A stretch of 64,000 bases of DNA from Candidatus Nitrososphaera gargensis Ga9.2. Lineage in GTDB: Archaea > Thermoproteota > Nitrososphaeria > Nitrososphaerales > Nitrososphaeraceae. Of this stretch, positions 33,584 through 41,512 are shown in pieces. The notes under the pieces were generated by a model. It worked only from the letters and a program-made list of their open reading frames with translations, had not been told where the DNA came from and did no database searches. The position numbers and the translations under genes are program-made. The stretch lies in the NCBI RefSeq assembly GCF_000303155.1, contig NC_018719.1:1488001-1552000 (forward strand). Direction: 5' to 3'. Every line of letters begins with the position of its first letter. The stretch's first letter is position 1.

Positions 33584-33678
33584 CTTTGGATTTCTTTCTT
33601 GCAGCTGCCTCCACTCTGCCGTCTAGGGAAAGGACCAGGACTTGGACGTCCTTCTTAGAGAGTGGCTTGAAAAAATGT
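33584..33678 (-). promoter_or_regulatory. Structured leader A before the GHKL ATPase gene
   Basis: On the minus strand: CCACTCT ... AGGACGTCCAAG ... TCCTGGTCCT ... GGCAGAGTGGAGG, shortly before the SD (AGGAGG) and start. CCACTCT pairs with AGAGTGG, and inside it AGGAC pairs with GTCCT. The same blocks in the same order precede the gene at 34513, so this is a repeated element. Confidence 0.6.
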
Positions 33679-33746
33679 AGATGAGGTTGATGCTGCGGAT
33701 GGCCATCGGTTCGATTATTTTGTGGCCCCTTCTGCTCTGGTTGTTA

Positions 33747-33995
33747 CTACTGTCGGTCGCCGTCTGACTCTTGCTGATCTTTCTTGTAGTTCTTTACCCA
33801 TTGCTCCAGCGTATACTTCCACTGGTAGGTCTGGTCCGCTAGGTAAAGCCCAGTGTCGACTATCCTGACATACTTGACGTATCTGGACGTTGCCGCTTTG
33901 AAATCTGCGTCTCCGGATATCTTTATGGCAAAATGCTCACCATGCTCGTCGGTCCAGAGCTCTAGTAGCCTTCCTGTCCCTGCAGCCAACGGCAT
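33747..33995 (-). CDS. Small hypothetical protein
   Basis: 82 aa starting at the last base of the upstream stop codon. A mixed alpha/beta sequence ('RYVKYVRIVDTGLYLADQTY') with a charged tail. It ends just before leader A. Unrecognised. Confidence 0.55.
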   Translation of the reverse strand: MPLAAGTGRLLELWTDEHGEHFAIKISGDADFKAATSRYVKYVRIVDTGLYLADQTYQWKYTLEQWVKNYKKDQQESDGDRQ

Positions 33996-34513
33996 TATTC
34001 AGCCTCTTGATTGTCAGACATCCGACCGTCTGCATTCTTGACATCGTCGTTGTCTGCGTCATCGCTAGTGCATTTTTCGTGGACGATTCTTTCGTTTTCG
34101 ATGTACCTTGTCTGGTACTCTGTTACAAGTTCGTTGCACAGCGGGCATACGTCGTTACCGCTGTTGCCGGCGCAGTCCTCCACCTTTACCATCTCTATGT
34201 GTGAAATTGACCAGACGTCCCTCTGATGCACCTTCCAAAAGAGACTGCCAAGTTCCGCCTTGATGGCAGGCGGGTCTATGTAGCCCCATTCCTTTTCCAG
34301 ACCGATGACCAAACCAAAACACTCGTCTGGGTTGTCCCTGTCAGGCGTCCTCTCAGTTACGAACCAGTACCAGCCTGTGAAACTTTCGTAGACTTCTATC
34401 ACCGGTACCAGTTTGCCGTTGATCGACCTGATCGCAGGTATCTCTTTCAGTTTCTTCTTTTCCTTGTTCTTTCCGTCGTCGTTGTTGAATACAGTCTTGT
34501 TGTTGCTCGTCAT
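33995..34513 (-). CDS. Hypothetical protein with a four-cysteine zinc site
   Basis: 172 aa from ATG 34511-34513, with GGAGG 9 nt upstream, a clear Shine-Dalgarno. Middle: 'YWFVTERTPDRDNPDECFG' and 'LVIGLEKEWGYID'. C-terminal third: 'CPLCNELVTEYQTRYIENE' followed by 'RIVHEKC', a zinc-finger-like C-x2-C...H-x2-C. Acidic tail. Unrecognised; encoded in the plasmid-like operon. Confidence 0.6.
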   Translation of the reverse strand: MTSNNKTVFNNDDGKNKEKKKLKEIPAIRSINGKLVPVIEVYESFTGWYWFVTERTPDRDNPDECFGLVIGLEKEWGYIDPPAIKAELGSLFWKVHQRDVWSISHIEMVKVEDCAGNSGNDVCPLCNELVTEYQTRYIENERIVHEKCTSDDADNDDVKNADGRMSDNQEAE

Positions 34514-34539
34514 TTTAGATTCCCTCCTCTATTGTTGCT

Positions 34540-34632
34540 CTCACCTCCACTCTGCCCACCACTATCGATAGTAGGCAGGGACCAGGAAAACGTCGATTTG
34601 GACGTCCCATTCAAAGAGTGGTTTTAAAAAAA
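34540..34632 (-). promoter_or_regulatory. Structured leader B, second copy
   Basis: On the minus strand: CCACTCT ... GGGACGTCCAAA ... TCCTGGTCCC ... an ACTATCGATAGT palindrome ... GGGCAGAGTGGAGG. The closing stem CCACTCT/AGAGTGG equals that of leader A; the inner stem is GGGAC/GTCCC here against AGGAC/GTCCT in A, a compensatory change. It precedes the SD and start of the gene at 34513. Confidence 0.6.
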
Positions 34633-34673
34633 TAATGTGGGGTGTTACCGGACAGAAGTAGCACCATTGCGGA

Positions 34674-34982
34674 TTAGCCGCCGACTACTGCCGGCAGTCC
34701 TACGAACCTGCCAGTGCTGTCTCGTACTATCTTCGCTGTTTCTGGCACCATTCTATTTACCTGCATGAAATGGATTTCTCCATCCATCTCTACAGCGATG
34801 GCGGCCATCTTTGCTGCCCGATGCTTTTCAGAATCGTTCAGCTTTGACAGCAAAGGAATGGTAGTTCGGGGCACTTGTGCGGAACTTTTCTCGATTGGCA
34901 GCCTTTCCTTATTGACTCCTCTTTTTGCCTCTTCTACCACCGCCAACAGAACGTTCTTTGATTCCTTGTGTGTGCTGTGCAT
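34674..34982 (-). CDS. Small hypothetical protein
   Basis: 102 aa from ATG 34980-34982; GGGAGGTG lies 7-10 nt upstream, which decides this start over an in-frame start at 35078. Soluble, with 'KLNDSEKHRAAKMAAIAVEM' and a beta-rich end ('GEIHFMQVNRMVPETAK'). Unrecognised. Confidence 0.6.
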   Translation of the reverse strand: MHSTHKESKNVLLAVVEEAKRGVNKERLPIEKSSAQVPRTTIPLLSKLNDSEKHRAAKMAAIAVEMDGEIHFMQVNRMVPETAKIVRDSTGRFVGLPAVVGG

Positions 34983-35063
34983 TTTAAACACCTCCCAGTG
35001 TTTTTGTCTTGATGCCCGGTAAGTTGCGCTTTGCAGAACAGAAATACCTGCTGCATCAATGTA

Positions 35064-35130
35064 CCTCCAGCCCACCATCCAGTTGATGGTTCTAGCCAGG
35101 ATTTTGACGCATGTTTTAAAGGCTGGCTGG
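35064..35130 (-). promoter_or_regulatory. Possible third structured leader
   Basis: Minus strand: CCAGCCAGCC (35121-35130) can pair with GGGCTGGAGG (35064-35073), enclosing a small hairpin CCATC-AACTG-GATGG. The layout, a closing stem followed by AGG before a gene, recalls leaders A and B, but the loop sequences are not clearly homologous. Confidence 0.3.
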
Positions 35131-35163
35131 GGACGGTTCGCGCCCTAGATTGTTACAAAAATC

Positions 35164-35613
35164 CTAGAGGCTTGCCGGGGTACTGATGTCTGGCTGTTGT
35201 TGCACAGGCTGTTGTTGTTCTTCTCCTCTGTACGTCATCCTTACAGTTACCTTGTTGTTTTTTCTGACAAGGACCTTTACCCTGTAGCTGCCGGGTGGAA
35301 TCTTGCTGCAGAATTCCTGCAGGTGTGCAGTCAGCGCACCTCCATTCACCTGCACCGCAGCACTGGTCAGATATCTCTGCATTTCGCGTGGAATGACCTT
35401 TTGTTGCTGCTGCATTGAGTTTCGTACGGTACTTTTCTCCTTGTTTTTATTCGGGATTGCTTCTTTTTTCTGCGCTCTGTAAACCTCCTTCCTTGTTTCT
35501 CGGATAAGCTGTTCCATGGTCATTCCGTTTCCGGTTCTCGTTGTTGTTTGTCTTCGATTTCTTTGATTTACTCCAGACTTTTCCTCCCTACGGTCGATGT
35601 TGCTGCCGGTCAT
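35164..35613 (-). CDS. Hypothetical protein with Gln-rich segments
   Basis: 149 aa from ATG 35611-35613, overlapping the upstream stop by 4 nt, with GGAGGTGA about 10 nt before it. Basic, low-complexity N-terminus; a middle 'RYLTSAAVQVNGGALTAHLQ' and a beta-like 'GSYRVKVLVRKNNKVTVRM'; Gln-rich tail. Possibly nucleic-acid-binding. Unrecognised. Confidence 0.55.
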   Translation of the reverse strand: MTGSNIDRREEKSGVNQRNRRQTTTRTGNGMTMEQLIRETRKEVYRAQKKEAIPNKNKEKSTVRNSMQQQQKVIPREMQRYLTSAAVQVNGGALTAHLQEFCSKIPPGSYRVKVLVRKNNKVTVRMTYRGEEQQQPVQQQPDISTPASL

Positions 35614-35924
35614 AGCACGAAGTCACCTCCAGCCGCTGCCAGGCCGCTTATCTCTTCTGCAATTGCCTGTGCCTGCCTGCCATGTTCGGCTACTGTCTTT
35701 GTGACTATTTCCTGGTACCGGAGCAGGATACTGTCCAGCGTTACCAGATAGTCTATCTGTTCTTTGGAGTTCCTGTACTTCCTTACTGCCGTGTTTACAG
35801 CAAAGTTCGTTTCTGTCGTTGCTGCATCAATCCACATTTTGCACAGGATTTCGTCGTAACCTCCGTTTCCGTTCCTTTTGCCGTCGTCACCGTCGTCATC
35901 GTAGTTCATATTTTTCACAGCCAT
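35610..35924 (-). CDS. First gene of the plasmid-like leftward operon
   Basis: 104 aa from ATG 35922-35924, preceded by AAGGAGGTGATAAG, a near-perfect Shine-Dalgarno (GGAGGTGA). Acidic Asp/Asn/Gly-rich N-terminus, helical remainder ('QIDYLVTLDSILLRYQEIV'). Unrecognised. Its promoter region is the noncoding block to the right. Confidence 0.55.
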   Translation of the reverse strand: MAVKNMNYDDDGDDGKRNGNGGYDEILCKMWIDAATTETNFAVNTAVRKYRNSKEQIDYLVTLDSILLRYQEIVTKTVAEHGRQAQAIAEEISGLAAAGGDFVL

Positions 35925-36716
35925 CTTATCACCTCCTTGTTGTGTCAGGGCCGTGTTTGCAAGCTAGCCCGCCAACTCCCACGCTCCAGGATAGTCCTCA
36001 CTACATGCCTCTTCGAATTGCAACGCAACAACAAAAGAAATCTGGGACTGAATTCCAGACTGTTATGGTAGCGTAGATGCGGTCGTCTCTCTTGAAACGC
36101 TAGAGTTAGTTTTGCCTAACTCGCTTTGGTTCCACACCATCCCGCCGAGTCGGCCTTTTCTGGGTATTGATGGTTTGAACCTGTTGACTCGGTCACTGAA
36201 AAGGTCGTCTCTTGCTGAACTGTTTTTCAGTGCTTGCCGTTGCTATAGGCGCTGTCCTTTTCCGATTCTGCCGTTGGTTTTGGCACCACTGGTGCCATTT
36301 TCACTGCAGCATAGCGCCTTGGTGCCAATTATGCCGGCCGGATGTCCTCAAATTTGGCACCACTGGTGCCATTTTTACCAGGTACTGGTGCCACTTCAAT
36401 CGATTTTTGGCACCACTGGTGCCACTCTTTCGTGCAGAACTGCACAGTTGAAGGCTCTTGCGGAGAATTTACATTAGGAAAAATTTGTGGCCATCCGTGC
36501 CACGCCGGTGGTGCACGCACATATGTGCATGCCGTTTTGAAACGTGCGGTTCGTCCGGTAGGTTTTTTGTTGTAGTTGATAACTACCAGTCCAGTACGCC
36601 GTGGATATAAAAGGCGGAAAAAATTAACTGTTCCGCGGCGCAAAAGAAGATGACCTGCTGAAGAAATCGGCAGCAAGGTAAAATACTCCTGCTTACCACC
36701 ATTTTATGTCCGTGCC
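35925..36716. other. Noncoding control region of the element
   Basis: About 790 nt between divergent genes, with no credible gene; short open frames here are repeats of the palindrome translated. It contains hairpin GAGTTAG/CTAACTC (36103-36122), inverted repeat CACTGAAAA/TTTTCAGTG (36194-36232), the iteron set at 36281-36424, and a 12-bp perfect palindrome GCACATATGTGC (36518-36529). Such density of palindromes is typical of a replication origin, partition site or master operator. Confidence 0.6.
36281..36424. repeat. Palindromic iterons TGGCACCACTGGTGCCA
   Basis: Three identical 17-bp copies at 36281-36297, 36355-36371 and 36408-36424, each an 8-bp inverted repeat around one central base, plus half sites TGGTGCCA at 36320-36327 and 36386-36393 (the latter with a degenerate left arm). 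All lie within 144 nt. They look like binding sites of a dimeric protein such as a replication initiator or repressor. Confidence 0.8.
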
Positions 36717-37427
36717 ATGGTCGTGCGATGCGCAACAATGACGTCAGGTAAATGCACCTACTGTTCCCAGTCTTTCGCGGGTCCTTCAATGGGGCACCAC
36801 CTTGAATCGTGCAAAGAAAGAGAGATGAGCCTTATGTCCAGAATCACAGGCGCCGCCAGCAAAGGCAGTGACAAAGCAGAAAGCAGAGTCTTTCTAATCA
36901 AAGCTTGGTCAAGGTACATGCCAGAGTACTGGCTATTTGTAGATGCGAACACCCGGTGCAGGCTGACCGACATCGATTCATTTCTCAGGCGCACGTGGCT
37001 TGAATGCTGCGGGCACCTGAGCCACTTCATAATAGACGACGAGGAGTACGAATCTTACCCTGACCCTGATTTTGGGAGTGACCAGGACATGCGGGTTGCG
37101 CTGGACACGATTCTTGCGCCGGGTATGACGTTTGATTACGAGTACGACTACGGCAGCACCACCGAGCTTGTACTCAAGGTTGTTGCGGTCAGGCCAGGAA
37201 AATTGAAGAGGGGCCCGGTGGTGCTTGCTGCAAGGAACGACCCCATATCTTTTGAATGTACGTCCTGCAAGAAAGCTGCAGCTACCGATGTCTGTGCGGT
37301 GTGCTTCTGGGAAGGCCCAGAGGCCATGTTCTGCGCAAGTTGCCTCAAACGCCACAAATGTGGAGAAGACATGGCCCTGCCGATCGTCAATTCTCCCAGG
37401 ACAGGAGTCTGTGGATACACAGGGTAA
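36717..37427 (+). CDS. pRiA4b ORF-3-like protein flanked by zinc motifs
   Basis: 236 aa (229 from the second ATG at 36738). N-terminal finger 'CTYCSQSFAGPSMGHHLESC'; central domain (about 55-165) with 'LTDIDSFLRRTWLECCGHLS' and 'MTFDYEYDYGSTTELVLKVV', the pattern of the plasmid pRiA4b ORF-3 family; C-terminal 'CTSCKKAAATDVCAVC' and 'MFCASCLKRHKC' zinc ribbons. The family is linked to plasmids and transposons; function unknown. It is read rightward from the iteron region, divergent from the leftward operon, so it might encode the iteron-binding protein. Confidence 0.78.
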   Translation: MVVRCATMTSGKCTYCSQSFAGPSMGHHLESCKEREMSLMSRITGAASKGSDKAESRVFLIKAWSRYMPEYWLFVDANTRCRLTDIDSFLRRTWLECCGHLSHFIIDDEEYESYPDPDFGSDQDMRVALDTILAPGMTFDYEYDYGSTTELVLKVVAVRPGKLKRGPVVLAARNDPISFECTSCKKAAATDVCAVCFWEGPEAMFCASCLKRHKCGEDMALPIVNSPRTGVCGYTG

Positions 37428-37473
37428 AAGAGCAACAGCTCCAAATGGAGTTGAACTGAAGGAAGACTGTGCC

Positions 37474-39150
37474 CTATCCTTGCTGTTCTGTAACCACGCT
37501 GACCCTGAAGTTTCTGGAGTAAAGCCCGTACAGCCTCTTCCCGTACTTTGCCAGTTCTTCCGGCGACATGAGCAAGTGGTATTCGGCTCCTTCAAGCACA
37601 GAGTGCATCAGCCTCCCAACCCTCTGCAGCTGCTGCCTCCTGGAGCCGCCAAGGAAGTCTATCTCTATGATGTTCTTTATGTCCGGCAGGTCTATGCCTT
37701 CGTCAAAAATCCTGCTGGCGATAAACCGTGGGTGCTTTCTGACCAGCTCAGACCTTTCTTTCAGCGAATGCCTGCCGTGTATGTATGGAAGGCCGGTTAT
37801 CCTTGAAGTGTCTTCTCCAATCGCAATGGTGTCGCAGAACACCATTGTAGGACCTTTCAGCTTTTCTTCGAGCAGCGATTTGAGCAGCATCAACTTTGTT
37901 GAAGTGACATGAAGGTAGACTTCAGGGCGTTTTACCCATCCTTCTTTGAATAGCCGCTCCCAGTCGCTGCCGTACGGAGCGCCGCCCAAAACGTAAATGA
38001 GCTCGCTGCGGCCATCTTCCCGGTGCGGACTCCCTGACAGGCTGAGCCGGTACCTGGCGTCCAGGAACGCCAGGCGGGAATATGTTTCGGCAGGGAAGTG
38101 GTGCGACTCGTCAAAGATGAGCAACTCGTATTTTTCTTTTGTAAGGTGCGCCAGCGCGCTGTCGTATGTTGCGATGGTTATGTCCTTGTGCTTTTCCTTC
38201 TTTGCGCCATAAAACAGGCCTACCGACGGCCTCGAGCCACTGTCAGGGAAGTGCTCCATGATGTACTTCTGCCACACAGAGATCAGCGAGAGGGAAGGGA
38301 CGACCACAAGCGTCCTTCCGGATATGCACGCAGCCACATAGACGCCAAAGAACGACTTGCCTCCACCAAAAGGGTAGACAAGGGTCATGGCGCCATTTTT
38401 CAGAAAGAAATCAAAAGCTTCCTGCTGGTAGGGCCGCAGCTGGATGTCTGTCTGCCACTTCCACCTCTGTTCTACTGGCTTTGAAGTCCATGGAATGACG
38501 CCGTCCTCGACAAGCCTAGAAGCAAGGTTGAACCGGGATGCCCTGGACGGTTTTATGCGGATTCCAATGCCTTCCTCCCTTCTGAGCAGAGAGTCACGGT
38601 ACCTGATCCACGCATCATCAAGCTCGTCCTCGCTTCCAACCAGATAGTCGCCCTGGATCTTCAGGGTCAAGAACCTAGGTTTCAGATCGAGCTCTTCCCT
38701 TAACTCCTCAGGTACGAGGCCTGCCCAGGTCGCATAGTGGTCAACCTTGTAGATGTTGTAAGTCTCTGTCTGGGTTTCAAGCCAGCCAGCCTTGTAGTCG
38801 ATCCACTTTGGAACCACCAGCAGGTAGGTGTTTCCTTCTGCCTGCGGGATCAGGGCATATGGCTTTTTCATAAAGTCTGCCACGGTGCTGTCCCGGGTGA
38901 GGACGGAGGTATCCCTATCGATGCTGTACTCTTCGCAGGGCCCTTTGGCAAGGCCTACGTAGACCCGGTTATAGACAAAGTGCGGCCTGTCGGCCCTAGC
39001 CTTTACCTCTGCCACGTTACGTTGCTTTACCACTGTCTGGCCTTCGTGCCTGATGATGGTACTACTACTGGCAACGGCATCTTCTGCTGCATTGGTGGCG
39101 CCGGAAGGCGGGGCTGTTGTACCAGCTTTTTCTTCTTGTGCGTTGGTCAA
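37474..39150 (-). CDS. XPB-like superfamily 2 helicase
   Basis: 558 aa. A 230-residue N-terminal region precedes the helicase core: 'LRPYQQEAFDFF', Walker A 'FGGGKSF' (261-266), 'TLVVVPSLSLISVWQ', motif II 'LLIFDESHHF' (DESH 347-350), motif III-like 'LSLSGSPHREDGR', and C-lobe 'ASRIFDEGIDLPDIK' and 'QQLQRVGRLMH'. The SxSPHREDGR form is characteristic of XPB/Rad25-type translocases. The start is TTG 39148-39150, overlapped by a GTTGGTCAAC repeat. It resembles the broken helicase at 18912-20194. Likely role: DNA repair or element maintenance. Confidence 0.87.
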   Translation of the reverse strand: MTNAQEEKAGTTAPPSGATNAAEDAVASSSTIIRHEGQTVVKQRNVAEVKARADRPHFVYNRVYVGLAKGPCEEYSIDRDTSVLTRDSTVADFMKKPYALIPQAEGNTYLLVVPKWIDYKAGWLETQTETYNIYKVDHYATWAGLVPEELREELDLKPRFLTLKIQGDYLVGSEDELDDAWIRYRDSLLRREEGIGIRIKPSRASRFNLASRLVEDGVIPWTSKPVEQRWKWQTDIQLRPYQQEAFDFFLKNGAMTLVYPFGGGKSFFGVYVAACISGRTLVVVPSLSLISVWQKYIMEHFPDSGSRPSVGLFYGAKKEKHKDITIATYDSALAHLTKEKYELLIFDESHHFPAETYSRLAFLDARYRLSLSGSPHREDGRSELIYVLGGAPYGSDWERLFKEGWVKRPEVYLHVTSTKLMLLKSLLEEKLKGPTMVFCDTIAIGEDTSRITGLPYIHGRHSLKERSELVRKHPRFIASRIFDEGIDLPDIKNIIEIDFLGGSRRQQLQRVGRLMHSVLEGAEYHLLMSPEELAKYGKRLYGLYSRNFRVSVVTEQQG

Positions 39151-39172
39151 CTCTACCTGTTAGTTGGTCAAC
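39142..39172. repeat. Two GTTGGTCAAC boxes at the helicase start
   Basis: GTTGGTCAAC at 39142-39151 and 39163-39172, each itself a GTTG/CAAC inverted repeat, 21 bp apart (two helical turns). The first overlaps the TTG start of the XPB-like gene. Probable repressor operator. Confidence 0.4.
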
Positions 39173-39231
39173 GCATGCTTCTTAACCTATCCGAGCTGCG
39201 GCTCCCTGCGAGCTTCCATCATCATCCACTT

Positions 39232-41454
39232 TCAGACTATCTGCTTTACCTTCAGGCCCAGTACCCCTTCCTGCCGGTACAGCTCACCTACCACGTCAAA
39301 GGTCGCGCCCTTCTTCAAAAGTTCTCTGGGACCGCTGTAATCGTAATGGTTGAGCCTTGCACGCCACTTTTTGTTTATCATGACCACTGCCCGGCCCTGC
39401 ATCACCTTTTCAACGCGGATGGAATAGATGTCACCTTTTGCTGCAGCCAGGTTGTCTGCCAGCACCACCGTGTCCTCGTTACGCCACGCCAGCCTCCTGA
39501 GCTTCTCAAGCTTCTTCAGTGCCTCGTTGAGCACAGGGTAGTCCAGCGAAAGGTGCTCGCGCAGAAGCTCCACGTCTGCTCCCTTGACTCCTGCCTTTGC
39601 AAGCTCGGTATGTATGCGCCTTGCGGCCCTTTCCACCTCGCGCTGGAATGCGCCGGTGAGCATCTCTTCTTCGGCCGATATCGCCTTCTTCCTGAGCTGC
39701 TGGATGCGGCTTTTGACCTCTGCGTCAAGTACCGCGGCATCGACCGGGCCGCCACCCTTCTTTTTCCCTATCTCCTCTGCCACCTCCTTCCGCAGCCGCT
39801 CTTCCGCCCTTGCCCTCCACCCTTCGAGCGCGGCGAGCTCTTCTGCAGTCACAGGGTTTGGCTCAAGGAAAGCCCTCTTTACTGGCGCCAGTACCGCGTT
39901 TATGGACGAAAGGGACTCTTTCATCCTCTCCACACGCCTCTTGCTGGCATAGAGGTGGCGCGTGTCTATGGTGTCGTTTGCGGCAAGTATCACCACAGAG
40001 CCGGCTGCTTTTCTGCCGGTCCTGCCCCTCCTCTGGATGTACCTTATCTCGCTTGGTACGGGTTCGTAGAATACCACAAGGTCCACTTCAGGGATGTCCA
40101 GGCCCTCCTCTGCTATGGACGTGGCCACAAGCACGTCAAATTCGCCTTCCCTGAAAGACTGGAGCACTGCTGCCTGCTCGTCCTGGTTCATGCCCTCGTC
40201 CCCCTGCCGCTTGGCCTGTCCGACGAACCTTGATGCTTTGATGCCTGTAGAAGAGAGCACGTCGTCTACTATGTGCCTTGCAGTGTCGCGGTACTGGGTG
40301 AATACCAGCACCCGGCCCTTTTGTTGTTGTTTGTTAGAACTGTCGGAGGAGCCGCAACAATACTCCTTTACAAGCTCGACTATGCGCCGGGCCTTCGGAT
40401 GCTCTACAGGAGCCTTTTCAACCAGCGCCCTCACCTCCATTATTTTGGGGTCTTTGAGCAGCGCGGCATGTGCCCTGCCACCTTCTTCCTCTATCCTTTC
40501 AAAGAATGCCCTGAGCGAATGGGCGCCCTGGCTCTCTATCAGCTCAAGGCAGTACAGAGTGAGCGCGGCAGACTGGTTCATTATGGCGACATAAATGGGT
40601 CCGCGCTGCTCCTCCATGGTAAGCTCGAGCCTGTACCTGAGCGCCTCGCCAGCCTCTATCAGGTCGCGCTTGAATATCCACCGGGTGTCCTTCTTTTTGC
40701 CCAAAAGCCCGCGCTGGACAAGCCACTTCAGCCTCTCGTCAAGCATCGACCTGAGAACGGATGCAATGTACCTGTACTCTTCAGGCAGGTCGAACCATTC
40801 CCACTTGACGTCAATAGGGTTGACGTACGGCTTGACATCGCCGTCCTCTTCGCTCCTGTACTCGACGTGCTCTATGTACAGGTTGTTGCACACTTCCTGT
40901 ATCCTTTCCTTCTTGGCTCCCGGGCTTGCGGTCATGGCAAGTATTACAGGGTGCATCGACTGGCCGACGTATTCCCTTGCTATGGCAGTATAGGCGTAGT
41001 CCTTTACCGCCCTGTGTGCCTCGTCAAAGACCAGCAGGATAAAGTCTTTCAGGTGCAGCCTGCCTTCTTCGAGATCGTTTCTCACCACTTCTGGAGTGGC
41101 AAAGACGAGCCTGACATCCCTTTTGTCCCACACCGCCCTCCTTGCTTCAGGTACCGTCTTGCCAGTCACCATTGCCACCTGCTCTTCCATGATTTTCAGC
41201 ACCGCGGAGAAGGACTTCAGGTGTTGTGATACGAGCGGCCGCGTTGGAGCCATCATCAGCACCCTCTTGTCGCGGTATTTGTAGAGCATGTCTGCACACA
41301 CAAGGGCTGCTATCATCGTCTTGCCAAGCGCAGTCGGTAGGATGACCAGGGTATTCTTGTGACTTGCAGCGTCTGCTATGTTCTTCTGGTATAACCTGTG
41401 GTCGATGGTGCCCTCCCATACGAGCGGATGTTCCGCAAAAGACGCTTGGGTCAA
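39232..41454 (-). CDS. Hef/FANCM-like helicase without nuclease domain
   Basis: 740 aa. Walker A 'PTALGKT' (40-46), 'MMAPTRPLVSQHLKSF', 'FDEAHRAVKDYAY' (DEAH 144-147), 'LAMTASPGAKKERI', then a helical insert typical of Hef, and the C-lobe 'FTQYRDTARHIVD', 'VATSIAEEGLDIPEVDLV' and 'YIQRRGRTGR'. The C-terminal 200 residues contain no ERCC4 nuclease motif (ERKxxxD), so this is the helicase part alone plus an unknown domain. Hef acts at stalled forks. The start is TTG 41452-41454; a TATA-like ttttatatt lies about 50 nt upstream. Confidence 0.88.
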   Translation of the reverse strand: MTQASFAEHPLVWEGTIDHRLYQKNIADAASHKNTLVILPTALGKTMIAALVCADMLYKYRDKRVLMMAPTRPLVSQHLKSFSAVLKIMEEQVAMVTGKTVPEARRAVWDKRDVRLVFATPEVVRNDLEEGRLHLKDFILLVFDEAHRAVKDYAYTAIAREYVGQSMHPVILAMTASPGAKKERIQEVCNNLYIEHVEYRSEEDGDVKPYVNPIDVKWEWFDLPEEYRYIASVLRSMLDERLKWLVQRGLLGKKKDTRWIFKRDLIEAGEALRYRLELTMEEQRGPIYVAIMNQSAALTLYCLELIESQGAHSLRAFFERIEEEGGRAHAALLKDPKIMEVRALVEKAPVEHPKARRIVELVKEYCCGSSDSSNKQQQKGRVLVFTQYRDTARHIVDDVLSSTGIKASRFVGQAKRQGDEGMNQDEQAAVLQSFREGEFDVLVATSIAEEGLDIPEVDLVVFYEPVPSEIRYIQRRGRTGRKAAGSVVILAANDTIDTRHLYASKRRVERMKESLSSINAVLAPVKRAFLEPNPVTAEELAALEGWRARAEERLRKEVAEEIGKKKGGGPVDAAVLDAEVKSRIQQLRKKAISAEEEMLTGAFQREVERAARRIHTELAKAGVKGADVELLREHLSLDYPVLNEALKKLEKLRRLAWRNEDTVVLADNLAAAKGDIYSIRVEKVMQGRAVVMINKKWRARLNHYDYSGPRELLKKGATFDVVGELYRQEGVLGLKVKQIV

Positions 41455-41512
41455 CTGCTATTCACAGTAGCTGTCCTGAATAACAGTTGCCGGAGCGAAA
41501 TATAAAAGCAGT

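Noticed and set aside
36112-36477. Short open frames across the iteron region ('HHWCHF' repeats)
   Set aside because: The repeats come from translating the DNA palindrome; frames in several phases look alike, so the region is noncoding.
38737-40233. 498-codon open frame opposite the two helicases
   Set aside because: It spans the junction of two well-supported genes on the other strand and translates to atypical Cys/Leu/Pro-rich sequence.
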